Shown here: positions 7,317-13,609 of the stretch, piece after piece
Layout of the letters: the number at the start of each line of letters is the position of its first letter
Numbering within the stretch: the stretch's first letter is position 1
DNA from: Chitinophagaceae bacterium
GTDB lineage: Bacteria; Bacteroidota; Bacteroidia; Chitinophagales; Chitinophagaceae
Direction: 5' to 3'
Length of the DNA stretch: 13,609 nt
Assembly (NCBI GenBank): GCA_025924755.1
Contig: JAICHT010000068.1
Coordinates: 1 to 13,609 of the forward strand
Program-made: the position numbers and the translations under genes
The notes under the pieces: generated by a model
Database searches by the model: none
Seen by the model: the letters and a program-made list of their open reading frames with translations, nothing else
Told to the model about the DNA's origin: nothing

Positions 7317-8531
7317 TTACTTAAGGTAGCAAATGTAATATTTTTTGACAGGGCTGGACAACTGTTGCTGTATCAAAGCATTCTCTACGCTTGAAATATC
7401 TGTTATTTGTCCATCTTTAAACAAAATTTTAATATTTTCATCATAAAAGTTGTAGGTAGTATTCTCTGCTTCTCCCGAAAAAACAAGATAGCCGGCTTCG
7501 TGTGCAGAAATTTTCAGGCGTTTTTGTACTTCAAGGCACTTCTCTTCCAGTACTTCCTGCTTAAAAGGTTCTGACTGCAGTTTTATTTTAAGCAGCTTTC
7601 TATTAACCAATCCTTTGCTGAGTCGTGAAAGGATGATATCAAAATGGCCGCACCAGTTTTTAATAGTACACATCACATCCGTATCATCCAACTGTGCAAA
7701 CTTTTCCAGGTGCCTGATAAAGTTGTCTGTTGGTTGGTGTTTTTTTAAAAAATAATCCAGCACCGGCGAAGCCACAGGCACTTCAATGCCGTTAGCAATC
7801 AGTTCCTGTGCACGCTCCACTGTTTTTACCAGCATTTTTTCGGCAGCCACCACCGTTTTGTGCAGGTACACCTGCCAATACATGAGGCGGCGGGCAATTA
7901 AAAATTTTTCTACTGAGTAGATGGCTTTTTCTTCTACCATCAATTCGCCCTGGTGCACTACCAGCATTTTTAATATACGGTCGTAGCCGATAACACCTTC
8001 TGAAACGCCGGTAAAAAAAGCATCGCGGCTCAGGTAATCCATACGGTCTACATCCAGTTGCCCCGAAACCAATTGATGTAAAAACTTTTTTGGATAGGTA
8101 CCACTCAATATTTCGATAGCTGTTTGTAAGGCACCATTAAACTTTTCATTCAGCAATTGCATCATCATCAGCGATATATCTTCGTGATGAATGCCTTTAA
8201 TTAATTTTTTTTCAAGTGCATGTGAGTAGGGCCCATGGCCCACATCGTGCAGCAGGATGGCAACCTTGGCACCCAGTTCTTCTTCTTTGGTAATTTCTAC
8301 TCCCTTATTTTTTAATTCCATCAAGGCATTGCACATTAAATGATAAGCGCCCAAAGAATGGTGCAACCGCGTATGCACGGCGCCGGGGTACACTAAAGAG
8401 GCAAATGCCATTTGATGGATGCGCCGCAGGCGCTGGTAAAAAGGATGTGATATTACCTGGAAAATTAACGGATCATCTATAGTAATGAATCCATAAACCG
8501 GGTCGTTAATAATTTTTCGGACATACGCCAT
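7317..8531 (-). CDS. HD-domain phosphohydrolase (COG1078 type, dNTPase-like)
   Basis: Cytoplasmic metal-dependent phosphohydrolase of the HD superfamily; characterised relatives (YwfO/EF1143 and SAMHD1 type) hydrolyse dNTPs to nucleosides and triphosphate, so a role in dNTP pool control is plausible but not shown. Of 404 residues, the first 250 carry the family signatures: RLRRIHQMAF (34-43), HTRLHHSLGAYH (53-64), the HD doublet HDVGHGPYSHALE (95-107) and the second metal or active-site block LDVDRMDYLSRD (159-170). All expected histidines and aspartates are present. Residues 250-404 form a C-terminal domain rich in helices. The ATG is at 8529-8531. It is first in the same-strand pair with lpxD and is divergent from porX. 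I know this order from other Bacteroidota genomes, where the HD gene is routinely found next to lipid A genes without an established link. Confidence 0.92.
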   Translation of the reverse strand: MAYVRKIINDPVYGFITIDDPLIFQVISHPFYQRLRRIHQMAFASLVYPGAVHTRLHHSLGAYHLMCNALMELKNKGVEITKEEELGAKVAILLHDVGHGPYSHALEKKLIKGIHHEDISLMMMQLLNEKFNGALQTAIEILSGTYPKKFLHQLVSGQLDVDRMDYLSRDAFFTGVSEGVIGYDRILKMLVVHQGELMVEEKAIYSVEKFLIARRLMYWQVYLHKTVVAAEKMLVKTVERAQELIANGIEVPVASPVLDYFLKKHQPTDNFIRHLEKFAQLDDTDVMCTIKNWCGHFDIILSRLSKGLVNRKLLKIKLQSEPFKQEVLEEKCLEVQKRLKISAHEAGYLVFSGEAENTTYNFYDENIKILFKDGQITDISSVENALIQQQLSSPVKKYYICYLK

Positions 8532-8558
8532 GCTGTGAATACGTTAATTTATAAAACT

Positions 8559-8566
8559 CAAAATTA
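8559..8566 (-). promoter_or_regulatory. Candidate -7 box of the HD-domain gene
   Basis: Minus-strand TAATTTTG matches the Bacteroidota -7 consensus and is the same octamer found before lpxD. It lies 27 bases upstream of the ATG, which predicts a leader of about 20 bases. The -33 position is poorly conserved. Confidence 0.35.
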
Positions 8567-8603
8567 CATGCCACGCCGGAATACTTACATTTGTTCAGGC
8601 AGA

Positions 8604-8748
8604 ATAGAAGATGTCAGATGCTAGTTGGTAGATGATAGTAGACGTTGGCTGTTGTTCGATGGTCGTTGGCCGAAATGAATTTAGTATAGAAAGCCAGACA
8701 TCTATCAACGAGCAACAATCAACACCATTAGCACCCATTAGCTTCTAT
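8604..8748. repeat. Long imperfect inverted repeat between the HD gene and porX
   Basis: The 243-base divergent intergenic region is largely filled by two arms that are degenerate reverse complements. Left arm 8604-8670 starts ATAGAAG and ends GTTGGC; right arm 8693-8748 starts GCCAGAC and ends CTTCTAT; an A/T-rich 22-base centre separates them. The left arm is rich in G and T and poor in C, with recurring GTTGG, GATG and GTTG words. The right arm is the complement-like mirror, poor in G, with CAAC and ATCAAC words. No ORF fits. It begins 73 bases upstream of the HD gene ATG and ends 26 bases before porX. It may be a REP-like or MITE-like intergenic element or a long RNA hairpin; no target-site duplication was identified. 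Confidence 0.6.
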
Positions 8749-8774
8749 ATCACACTCTAAATTGTACATAATTT

Positions 8775-10331
8775 ATGGCATTGGCTAAAATACTTTGGGT
8801 AGATGACGAGATTGAAAGTTTGCAATCTCAAAAGATCTTTTTGCAGAATAAAGGATACGATGTACAAACCTTAACCAATGGCTTTGATGCGATTGATTAT
8901 GTAAAAGACAATTTTGTAGATGTAGTATTGATGGATGAAACCATGCCAGGCATCACCGGCCTGGAAACACTTGCAAAGATTAAGGAAGTCAATTCGCAGA
9001 TACCGGTAGTACTAATAACCAAAAACGAAACCGAGAATTTGATGGATGACGCAATTGGCAGCCAAATAGCCGATTACCTGATAAAGCCGGTTAACCCCAA
9101 CCAGGTGTTGCTTTCCTTAAAAAAGATTATTGACAACAGGCGCTTGGTTGCAGAAAAAACCACTACGGCTTATCAGCAGCAGTTTCGTAATTTGTTTATG
9201 GCGCTAAACAGCAATCCGGATTATAACGAATGGATGGACATTTATAAAAAGCTGGTGTATTGGGAACTGGAAATGCAAAAGAGCGACAGCCCGGAAATGC
9301 AGGAGGTGTTGCAAACACAAAAAAGCGAGGCCAATACCGAGTTTTTTAAATTTATATCAAGAAATTATTTGCATTGGATAAGTGGTAAAAATGGCCACAG
9401 GCCTGTGCTGTCGCATACACTTATTAAAGAAAAAGTAATGCCGCATATTGAAAAAGGCACCCCTACTTTTTTTATATTGATTGATAATTTGCGGTTCGAC
9501 CAATGGAAAGCCATACAGCCCATATTTGCCGAAAGTTTTAGAATAGTAGAAGAAGATTCTTTTTATAGTATTTTGCCCACCGCTACCCAATATGCCCGTA
9601 ATGCTATTTTTTCTGGTATGCTGCCAAGCGAAATTGAAAAACGTTTTCCTGCTCAATGGAAAAATGATGATGAAGAGGGCAGCAAAAACTTAAATGAAGA
9701 AGAGTTCTTAAGAGCCCAGTTAAAATCATTAGGGAAAGGCGATCTGCGGTTTTCCTATACCAAAGTGTTGCACAACAATACGGGCCTGGACCTGGTAAAC
9801 AATATTCATAATTTATTAGTGAACGACCTGAATGTAATCGTGTACAATTTTGTGGATATGCTTAGCCATGCACGTACCGAAATGGAAGTATTAAAAGAAC
9901 TGGCGGGCGACGAAATTAGTTACAGAAGTATTACGGCTTCCTGGTTTGAGCATTCGCCGCTACACCAGGCGTTAAAAAAAGTAGCCGATAAAAATATCAA
10001 AGTAGTGTTGGCTACCGACCATGGAAGCGTACGTGTAAAAACGCCTGTTAAAGTAGTAGGCGATAAACAAACTACAGCCAACCTGCGCTATAAACATGGA
10101 AGAAACCTGGCTTATAACCCCAAAGATGTGCTGGCATTTAAGGACCCGCGTGATGGTGGTCTGCCTTCGCCTACAATCAATTCTTCGTACATCTTTGCCG
10201 GTGAGGATACTTTTTTATGCTATCCCAATAATTACAATCATTATGTAAACTATTACCGCAACACCTTTCAGCACGGCGGCGTTAGTTTGGAGGAAATGAT
10301 AGTGCCGGTAGTACAAATGGTAAGCAAATAA
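8775..10331 (+). CDS. porX: T9SS response regulator PorX (receiver plus PglZ phosphatase domain)
   Basis: Two-component response regulator that, in Porphyromonas and Flavobacterium, acts with sensor PorY and sigma factor SigP to control type IX secretion. Residues 1-120 are a receiver domain with acidic pocket Asp10/Asp11, phosphoacceptor Asp54 (LMDETMPG), Thr82 and Lys104 (LIKPVN). A helical linker (121-225) leads to an alkaline-phosphatase-fold PglZ domain with Asp237 (LIDNLR), the likely nucleophile Thr271 in PTATQYARNAIFSG, Asp361 and His365 (DMLSH), Asp415-His416 (ATDHGS) and His500 (FQHGG). All metal and catalytic positions that I expect are present, so oligonucleotide phosphodiesterase activity as reported for PorX is likely retained. 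There is no DNA-binding helix-turn-helix. The 518-residue length is usual. ATG start at 8775, divergent from the HD gene. No sensor kinase gene is in the window. Confidence 0.95.
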   Translation: MALAKILWVDDEIESLQSQKIFLQNKGYDVQTLTNGFDAIDYVKDNFVDVVLMDETMPGITGLETLAKIKEVNSQIPVVLITKNETENLMDDAIGSQIADYLIKPVNPNQVLLSLKKIIDNRRLVAEKTTTAYQQQFRNLFMALNSNPDYNEWMDIYKKLVYWELEMQKSDSPEMQEVLQTQKSEANTEFFKFISRNYLHWISGKNGHRPVLSHTLIKEKVMPHIEKGTPTFFILIDNLRFDQWKAIQPIFAESFRIVEEDSFYSILPTATQYARNAIFSGMLPSEIEKRFPAQWKNDDEEGSKNLNEEEFLRAQLKSLGKGDLRFSYTKVLHNNTGLDLVNNIHNLLVNDLNVIVYNFVDMLSHARTEMEVLKELAGDEISYRSITASWFEHSPLHQALKKVADKNIKVVLATDHGSVRVKTPVKVVGDKQTTANLRYKHGRNLAYNPKDVLAFKDPRDGGLPSPTINSSYIFAGEDTFLCYPNNYNHYVNYYRNTFQHGGVSLEEMIVPVVQMVSK

Positions 10332-10393
10332 ATTATTTTGTTTCATGTGTTTTCAGGCTTTATAACACTGGTATATAGTATGCAGATATCAAT

Positions 10394-10687
10394 ATGAAAT
10401 ACACTCAATCCATATTAAATAAAGTAGAAAAGGTAATTGAAGAAGTAGGATACCTGGTTCGTTATGAGCGGGGCACCTTTCAAAGCGGCTATTGTATACT
10501 GGAGCAAAAAAGGGTAGTAGTGTTAAATAAATTTTTACCCCTGGAAGGCCGTATTAATGCGTTAATTGATTTGATTCCACAATTAAAAATTGATGCAGAT
10601 GTACTAACGCCGGAGAGTAAAAAAGTGTTTGAAGATGTCATGGAAAAATATCACGGAACTGCTAATACAGACGAATCTTATTCTTGA
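10394..10687 (+). CDS. Conserved-looking 97-residue hypothetical protein downstream of porX
   Basis: Soluble small protein without signal peptide or membrane segment; I do not know its function. It starts with an amphipathic helix (QSILNKVEKVIEEVG, 5-19), then a beta-rich core VRYERGTFQSGYCILE (22-37) and KRVVVLNKFLPLEGRINAL (39-57), then charged helices. Proteins with this FxxGxCxLxxxxVVVLNK core occur in many Bacteroidota as hypotheticals, as I recall. The core recalls the strand that precedes the HExxH helix of ImmA/IrrE or SprT-like peptidases, but the helix here (GRINALIDLIPQL) has no HExxH, so peptidase activity is unlikely. It sits 62 bases after porX and its stop overlaps the TTG start of the metallo-hydrolase gene by 4 bases, which points to co-transcription and translational coupling. 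Confidence 0.85.
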   Translation: MKYTQSILNKVEKVIEEVGYLVRYERGTFQSGYCILEQKRVVVLNKFLPLEGRINALIDLIPQLKIDADVLTPESKKVFEDVMEKYHGTANTDESYS

Positions 10688-10712
10688 ATTTTAAATCGCC
10701 AGCCTACATTTG
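10684..10712 (+). promoter_or_regulatory. Possible internal promoter at the start of the metallo-hydrolase gene
   Basis: TTG at 10684-10686 is followed after 18 bases by TACATTTG at 10705-10712, an exact match to TAnnTTTG. Predicted transcription would begin near 10716-10719, at the in-frame GTG codon (10717). This would allow expression independent of the upstream small gene. Confidence 0.4.
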
Positions 10713-11493
10713 CAAGGTGAGCTATCCACCATTAAAAATTACACTTCTTGGTACCGGCACCAGCAGTGGCGTGCCTATGATAGCCTGCGGTTGCGAAGTG
10801 TGTACCTCCACCGATAAAAAAGATAAAAGGCTGCGTTCCAGCATATTGGTGCAATCGGTGGCTACTACTGTGGTAATAGATACTACGCCGGATTTTAGAT
10901 ACCAGATGCTTAGAGCCGATGTAAAAGAACTGGATGCCGTAGTGTTTACCCATCCGCATAAAGATCACATTGCCGGCCTTGATGATGTGCGGGCCTTTAA
11001 TTTTTTTCAGCAACGGCCTATGGATGTTTATGCAAATAACCTCACTATCGAAGGCTTGAAAAAAGAATTCAGTTATGCCTTTGCCGATAAAAAATATCCC
11101 GGCGTACCAGAGTTGGAACTGCATACAATTTCATCCGGGCCATTTGAAGTAGGGGATATTAATTTCATTCCATTAAAAGTATGGCATTATAAAATGCCGG
11201 TTTTGGGCTTTCGGCTGGGAAAATTTACCTATATTACTGATGCCAACCGGATAGATGAAGAAGAAAAGAAAAAGATTGCCGGCAGCGAAGTGCTTATAGT
11301 AAATGCCCTGCGAAAAGAAGAACACATATCACACTTTACGTTGGATGAAGCCATTCAACTGGTAAAAGAATTAAAAATACCAACCGCCTATTTCACACAT
11401 TTGTCCCACCAAATGGGCAGGCATAAAGATATAGAAGCGCAATTACCCGATGGCGTACACCTGGCATATGACGGCCTGGTGCTGCACATTTAA
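10684..11493 (+). CDS. MBL-fold metallo-hydrolase, PhnP-like phosphodiesterase family
   Basis: Metal-dependent hydrolase of the metallo-beta-lactamase fold, COG1235/PhnP type; PhnP cleaves ribose 1,2-cyclic phosphates, but the substrate here is not known. Visible motifs: first strand ITLLGTGTSSGVP (19-31); a cysteine block CGCEVC followed by DKRLRSS (35-53), like the structural zinc site of PhnP; metal site THPHKDH (89-95: His90, His92, Asp94, His95); likely ligands His168 (VWHYKMPVLGF), Asp186 (YITDAN) and His239/His242 (FTHLSHQMG). No phn genes are nearby, so a carbon-phosphorus lyase role is unsupported. The start is uncertain: TTG at 10684 (269 residues, overlapping the previous stop) or GTG at 10717 (258 residues). 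No ATG precedes the essential first strand. Confidence 0.9.
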   Translation: MNFKSPAYICKVSYPPLKITLLGTGTSSGVPMIACGCEVCTSTDKKDKRLRSSILVQSVATTVVIDTTPDFRYQMLRADVKELDAVVFTHPHKDHIAGLDDVRAFNFFQQRPMDVYANNLTIEGLKKEFSYAFADKKYPGVPELELHTISSGPFEVGDINFIPLKVWHYKMPVLGFRLGKFTYITDANRIDEEEKKKIAGSEVLIVNALRKEEHISHFTLDEAIQLVKELKIPTAYFTHLSHQMGRHKDIEAQLPDGVHLAYDGLVLHI

Positions 11494-11515
11494 CGGGAAC
11501 CTATGCAGAAGAGTT

Positions 11516-11545
11516 GTGCAAAAAATATTACTTTGCACGTTAACG
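11516..11545. promoter_or_regulatory. Two adjacent dyads upstream of the acyl-CoA dehydrogenase gene
   Basis: GTGCAAA (11516-11522) and TTTGCAC (11532-11538) form a perfect 7-bp inverted repeat with a 9-base spacer, directly followed by the palindrome CGTTAACG (11538-11545). They end 13 bases before the ATG. Such dyads often are operators; no T tract follows, so a terminator role is less likely. ACTTTG inside the dyad resembles part of a -7 box. Confidence 0.4.
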
Positions 11546-11558
11546 ATTACTTTTTAAT

Positions 11559-12698
11559 ATGAACTTCGAAACCTCTGAAATTACTTTACAGGTAGCACAA
11601 ACTACGCGGGACTTTGCCCAACAATATATTAAACCCCATGTGATGGAATGGGATGAAAGCCAGCATTTTCCAACAGAGATATTTAAACAAATGGGTACGT
11701 TGGGCCTGATGGGAGTATTGGTGCCGGAACAATATGGCGGCGCCAGCTTAAGTTATTTTGAATATAAAACCATTATTGAAGAAATAGCAAAAGTTGATGG
11801 CTCTATTGGCTTAAGCGTAGCGGCGCACAACTCGTTGTGTACCGGGCATATTTTGACATTTGGTAATGAAGAACAAAAACAGAAATACTTACCAAAACTT
11901 GCAACCGCCGAATGGCTGGGCGCCTGGGGATTGACAGAGCCCAACACCGGCAGCGATGCAGGTAATATGAAATGTACTGCCGTTAAGGAAGGAGATAACT
12001 GGAAAATTAACGGAACCAAAAATTGGATCACGCATGGAAGAAGTGGCGATGTAGCTGTAGTAATATGCCGCACCGGAGAACCACGTGCCAAAAACAATGC
12101 TACCGCCTTTATTGTGGAAAGAGGAACGAAAGGTTTCAGTGGTGGAAAAAAAGAAAATAAACTGGGCATGCGGGCCAGTGAAACCGCCGAAATGATATTT
12201 GAAGATTGCATCGTGCCGGATAGCAATCGTATGGGCGAAGTAGGGCAGGGTTTTTACCAGGCAATGAAAGTATTAGATGGTGGAAGAATATCAATTGCGT
12301 CGCTTTCATTGGGTATTGCCAAAGGCGCCTACGAGGCGGCTTTGCACTATGCGCAGGAGCGTCACCAGTTTGATAAGCCGATTGCATCCTTCCAGGGCAT
12401 ATCATTTAAACTGGCGGATATGGCTACCGAAATTCAAGCAGCCGATTTATTAACTTCCGAAGCCTGCGATTTAAAAAACCGGGGCGAAAACGTGACCAAA
12501 ACTGCGGCTATGGCTAAGTATTATGCCAGTGAAGTAGCGGTAAAAGTAGCTAACGATGCGGTGCAGATTTTTGGCGGATATGGATATACCAAAGATTTCC
12601 CGGTAGAGAAATTTTACCGCGATGCCAAGCTTTGTACTATTGGCGAAGGAACATCCGAAATACAAAAACTGGTCATATCAAGAGAAGTGTTGAAATAA
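11559..12698 (+). CDS. Acyl-CoA dehydrogenase (short/branched-chain type)
   Basis: FAD enzyme that oxidises acyl-CoA to trans-2-enoyl-CoA and passes electrons to electron-transfer flavoprotein; pathway fatty acid or branched amino acid catabolism, soluble. The 379 residues match the soluble tetrameric family. N-terminal helical domain 1-120 (MGVLVPEQYGG, 51-61); middle beta domain with AWGLTEPNTGSD (122-133) and KNWITHG (154-160) for flavin contacts; C-terminal helical domain with RHQFDKPIASFQ (268-279), QIFGGYGYTKDFPVEK (336-351) and YRDAKLCTIGEGTSEIQ (353-369). Glu363 is at the catalytic base position typical of short- and medium-chain members, not of the isovaleryl or long-chain enzymes. 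Chain-length preference cannot be told from this. ATG start at 11559; 65 bases after the hydrolase gene. It probably has its own promoter, given the dyads upstream. Confidence 0.95.
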   Translation: MNFETSEITLQVAQTTRDFAQQYIKPHVMEWDESQHFPTEIFKQMGTLGLMGVLVPEQYGGASLSYFEYKTIIEEIAKVDGSIGLSVAAHNSLCTGHILTFGNEEQKQKYLPKLATAEWLGAWGLTEPNTGSDAGNMKCTAVKEGDNWKINGTKNWITHGRSGDVAVVICRTGEPRAKNNATAFIVERGTKGFSGGKKENKLGMRASETAEMIFEDCIVPDSNRMGEVGQGFYQAMKVLDGGRISIASLSLGIAKGAYEAALHYAQERHQFDKPIASFQGISFKLADMATEIQAADLLTSEACDLKNRGENVTKTAAMAKYYASEVAVKVANDAVQIFGGYGYTKDFPVEKFYRDAKLCTIGEGTSEIQKLVISREVLK

Positions 12699-12709
12699 CG
12701 AAAAGCCTT

Positions 12710-13609
12710 TTATTTCACCTCCTGCATTAGCACTAAGCGATAGTAATAACCGCCTTTTTGCATGAGTTCATCATGGTTACCTCTTTCTACAATTCTTCCT
12801 TTTTGCAATACGATAATTTCATCGGCATGGCGGATGGTAGACAGCCGGTGGGCAATTACAATAGAGGTACGGTTTTGCATCATATTGTTAATAGCTTCCT
12901 GTACCAGTCGTTCGCTTTCTGTATCTAAAGAAGAAGTAGCTTCATCCAGTATTAATATGGGTGGATTTTTTACAACGGCCCGTGCTATAGTTAAACGCTG
13001 GCGTTCACCGCCGCTAAGTTTGCTGCCCCTGTCTCCAATATTAGCGGCATAGCCTGTTTCTTTTTTAGAGATAAAATAGTGGGCATTGGCAATAACAGCC
13101 GCCGCTTCAATTTCAGCATCCGACGCATTACTTTTACCCATTTTAATATTGTTAGCAATGGTATCATTAAACAATATCGGTTCCTGCGTTACAATGCTTA
13201 TTTGCTCCCGTACCGACTGCAAGGAATACTCTTTAATATTAACGCCATCAATCAACAACTCGCCGCCCGTTACGTCATGAAAGCGGGGAACTAAATCGGC
13301 CAGGGTAGATTTGCCGGCACCCGAAGAGCCCACCAGTGCAATGGTTTTGCCTTTTTCAATAACCAGGTTGATATCTTCCAATACATTAATGCCGTTGTAA
13401 GCAAACGATACATTCCGCAATTCAATACAATTATTAAATGCAGACAAAGGTTTGCCATTGATATTATCATCTACCGTGTTTGGCGTGTTTAATACTTCTT
13501 CAATACGACCAATGGCAGCACTGCCTTTTTGCATATTACTAAAGGAAGTGGAAAGTGTTTTTGCCGGGTTGATAATGTTGTAAAACAACGCCAGGTAGCC
13601 TATAAACGA
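12710..13609 (-). CDS. ABC exporter, fused membrane/ATPase type (MsbA-like), N-terminus outside window
   Basis: Partial gene: the frame stays open to the right edge (reads SFIGYLALFYNIINPAK at 13609 inward), so the real start and most of the membrane domain are missing. About 40 residues of the last membrane-domain helix and its cytoplasmic extension (QKGSAAIGRIEEVL) are followed by a complete nucleotide-binding domain: Walker A GSSGAGKST, Q-loop TQEPILFNDT, signature LSGGERQRL, Walker B ILILDEAT with catalytic Glu, and H-loop IAHRLST. This is the exporter family that includes MsbA and multidrug or lipid exporters; the cargo cannot be assigned. The ATPase is complete by motif and should be active as a half-transporter dimer. 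It converges on the acyl-CoA dehydrogenase with 11 bases between stops and no room for an intrinsic terminator. Confidence 0.93.
   Translation of the reverse strand, partial: SFIGYLALFYNIINPAKTLSTSFSNMQKGSAAIGRIEEVLNTPNTVDDNINGKPLSAFNNCIELRNVSFAYNGINVLEDINLVIEKGKTIALVGSSGAGKSTLADLVPRFHDVTGGELLIDGVNIKEYSLQSVREQISIVTQEPILFNDTIANNIKMGKSNASDAEIEAAAVIANAHYFISKKETGYAANIGDRGSKLSGGERQRLTIARAVVKNPPILILDEATSSLDTESERLVQEAINNMMQNRTSIVIAHRLSTIRHADEIIVLQKGRIVERGNHDELMQKGGYYYRLVLMQEVK

Noticed and set aside
7317..8531. HD phosphohydrolase as an anti-phage dNTP-depletion gene
   Set aside because: It sits in a core-gene context beside lpxD and porX, without mobile elements or defence neighbours; a housekeeping role is more likely.
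8604..8748. CRISPR array or tandem repeat
   Set aside because: The recurring words are degenerate, unevenly spaced and arranged as an inverted repeat, with no regular repeat-spacer pattern and no cas genes.
8775..10331. PglZ domain as part of a BREX-type phage defence locus
   Set aside because: The N-terminal receiver and length define PorX, and no methyltransferase, BrxC-like ATPase or other defence gene is nearby.
10684..11493. phnP of a phosphonate degradation operon
   Set aside because: No phn genes are adjacent; only the fold and metal motifs are shared.

Overview
This window looks like a core-genome stretch of a Bacteroidota chromosome, most likely from the Chitinophagaceae or a close relative. 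The indicators are a C-terminal type IX secretion (T9SS) sorting domain, an intact PorX regulator, the HD-phosphohydrolase/lpxD pair lying divergent to porX, Bacteroidota-style -7 boxes (TAnnTTTG), and starts preceded by A/T-rich sequence without Shine-Dalgarno motifs. The lineage call is an inference from gene content and style; no 16S gene or database match was available.

Layout from left to right. (1) Positions 1-3479, plus strand: the C-terminal 1158 residues of a large secreted T9SS client protein that runs off the left edge. It ends in a strong bidirectional terminator. (2) 3534-3737, minus: a 67-residue protein that resembles a zinc ribbon without its cysteines. (3) 3932-5926, minus: gyrB, with its own terminator and a likely -7 box. 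(4) 6141-8531, minus: an HD-domain phosphohydrolase followed by lpxD (lipid A acyltransferase). (5) 8532-8774: the divergent intergenic region, mostly a long imperfect inverted repeat with strongly skewed strand composition. (6) 8775-11493, plus: porX (receiver plus PglZ-type phosphatase domain), a 97-residue conserved-looking small protein, and a PhnP-like metallo-beta-lactamase-fold hydrolase that overlaps it by 4 bases. (7) 11559-12698, plus: an acyl-CoA dehydrogenase preceded by two small dyads. (8) 12710-13609, minus: the C-terminal part of an MsbA-type ABC exporter that runs off the right edge and converges on the dehydrogenase with an 11-base gap.

Functionally the window mixes housekeeping (DNA gyrase, lipid A synthesis, fatty acid or amino acid catabolism, ABC export) with the Bacteroidota-specific T9SS theme: a secreted client and the PorX response regulator that controls the system in other members. 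I see no prophage, transposase, CRISPR array, tRNA or rRNA. I found no clear new multi-gene system. The best candidates for undescribed biology are the two small proteins (67 and 97 residues), which both look like known metal-binding folds stripped of metal ligands, and the inverted-repeat element upstream of porX.
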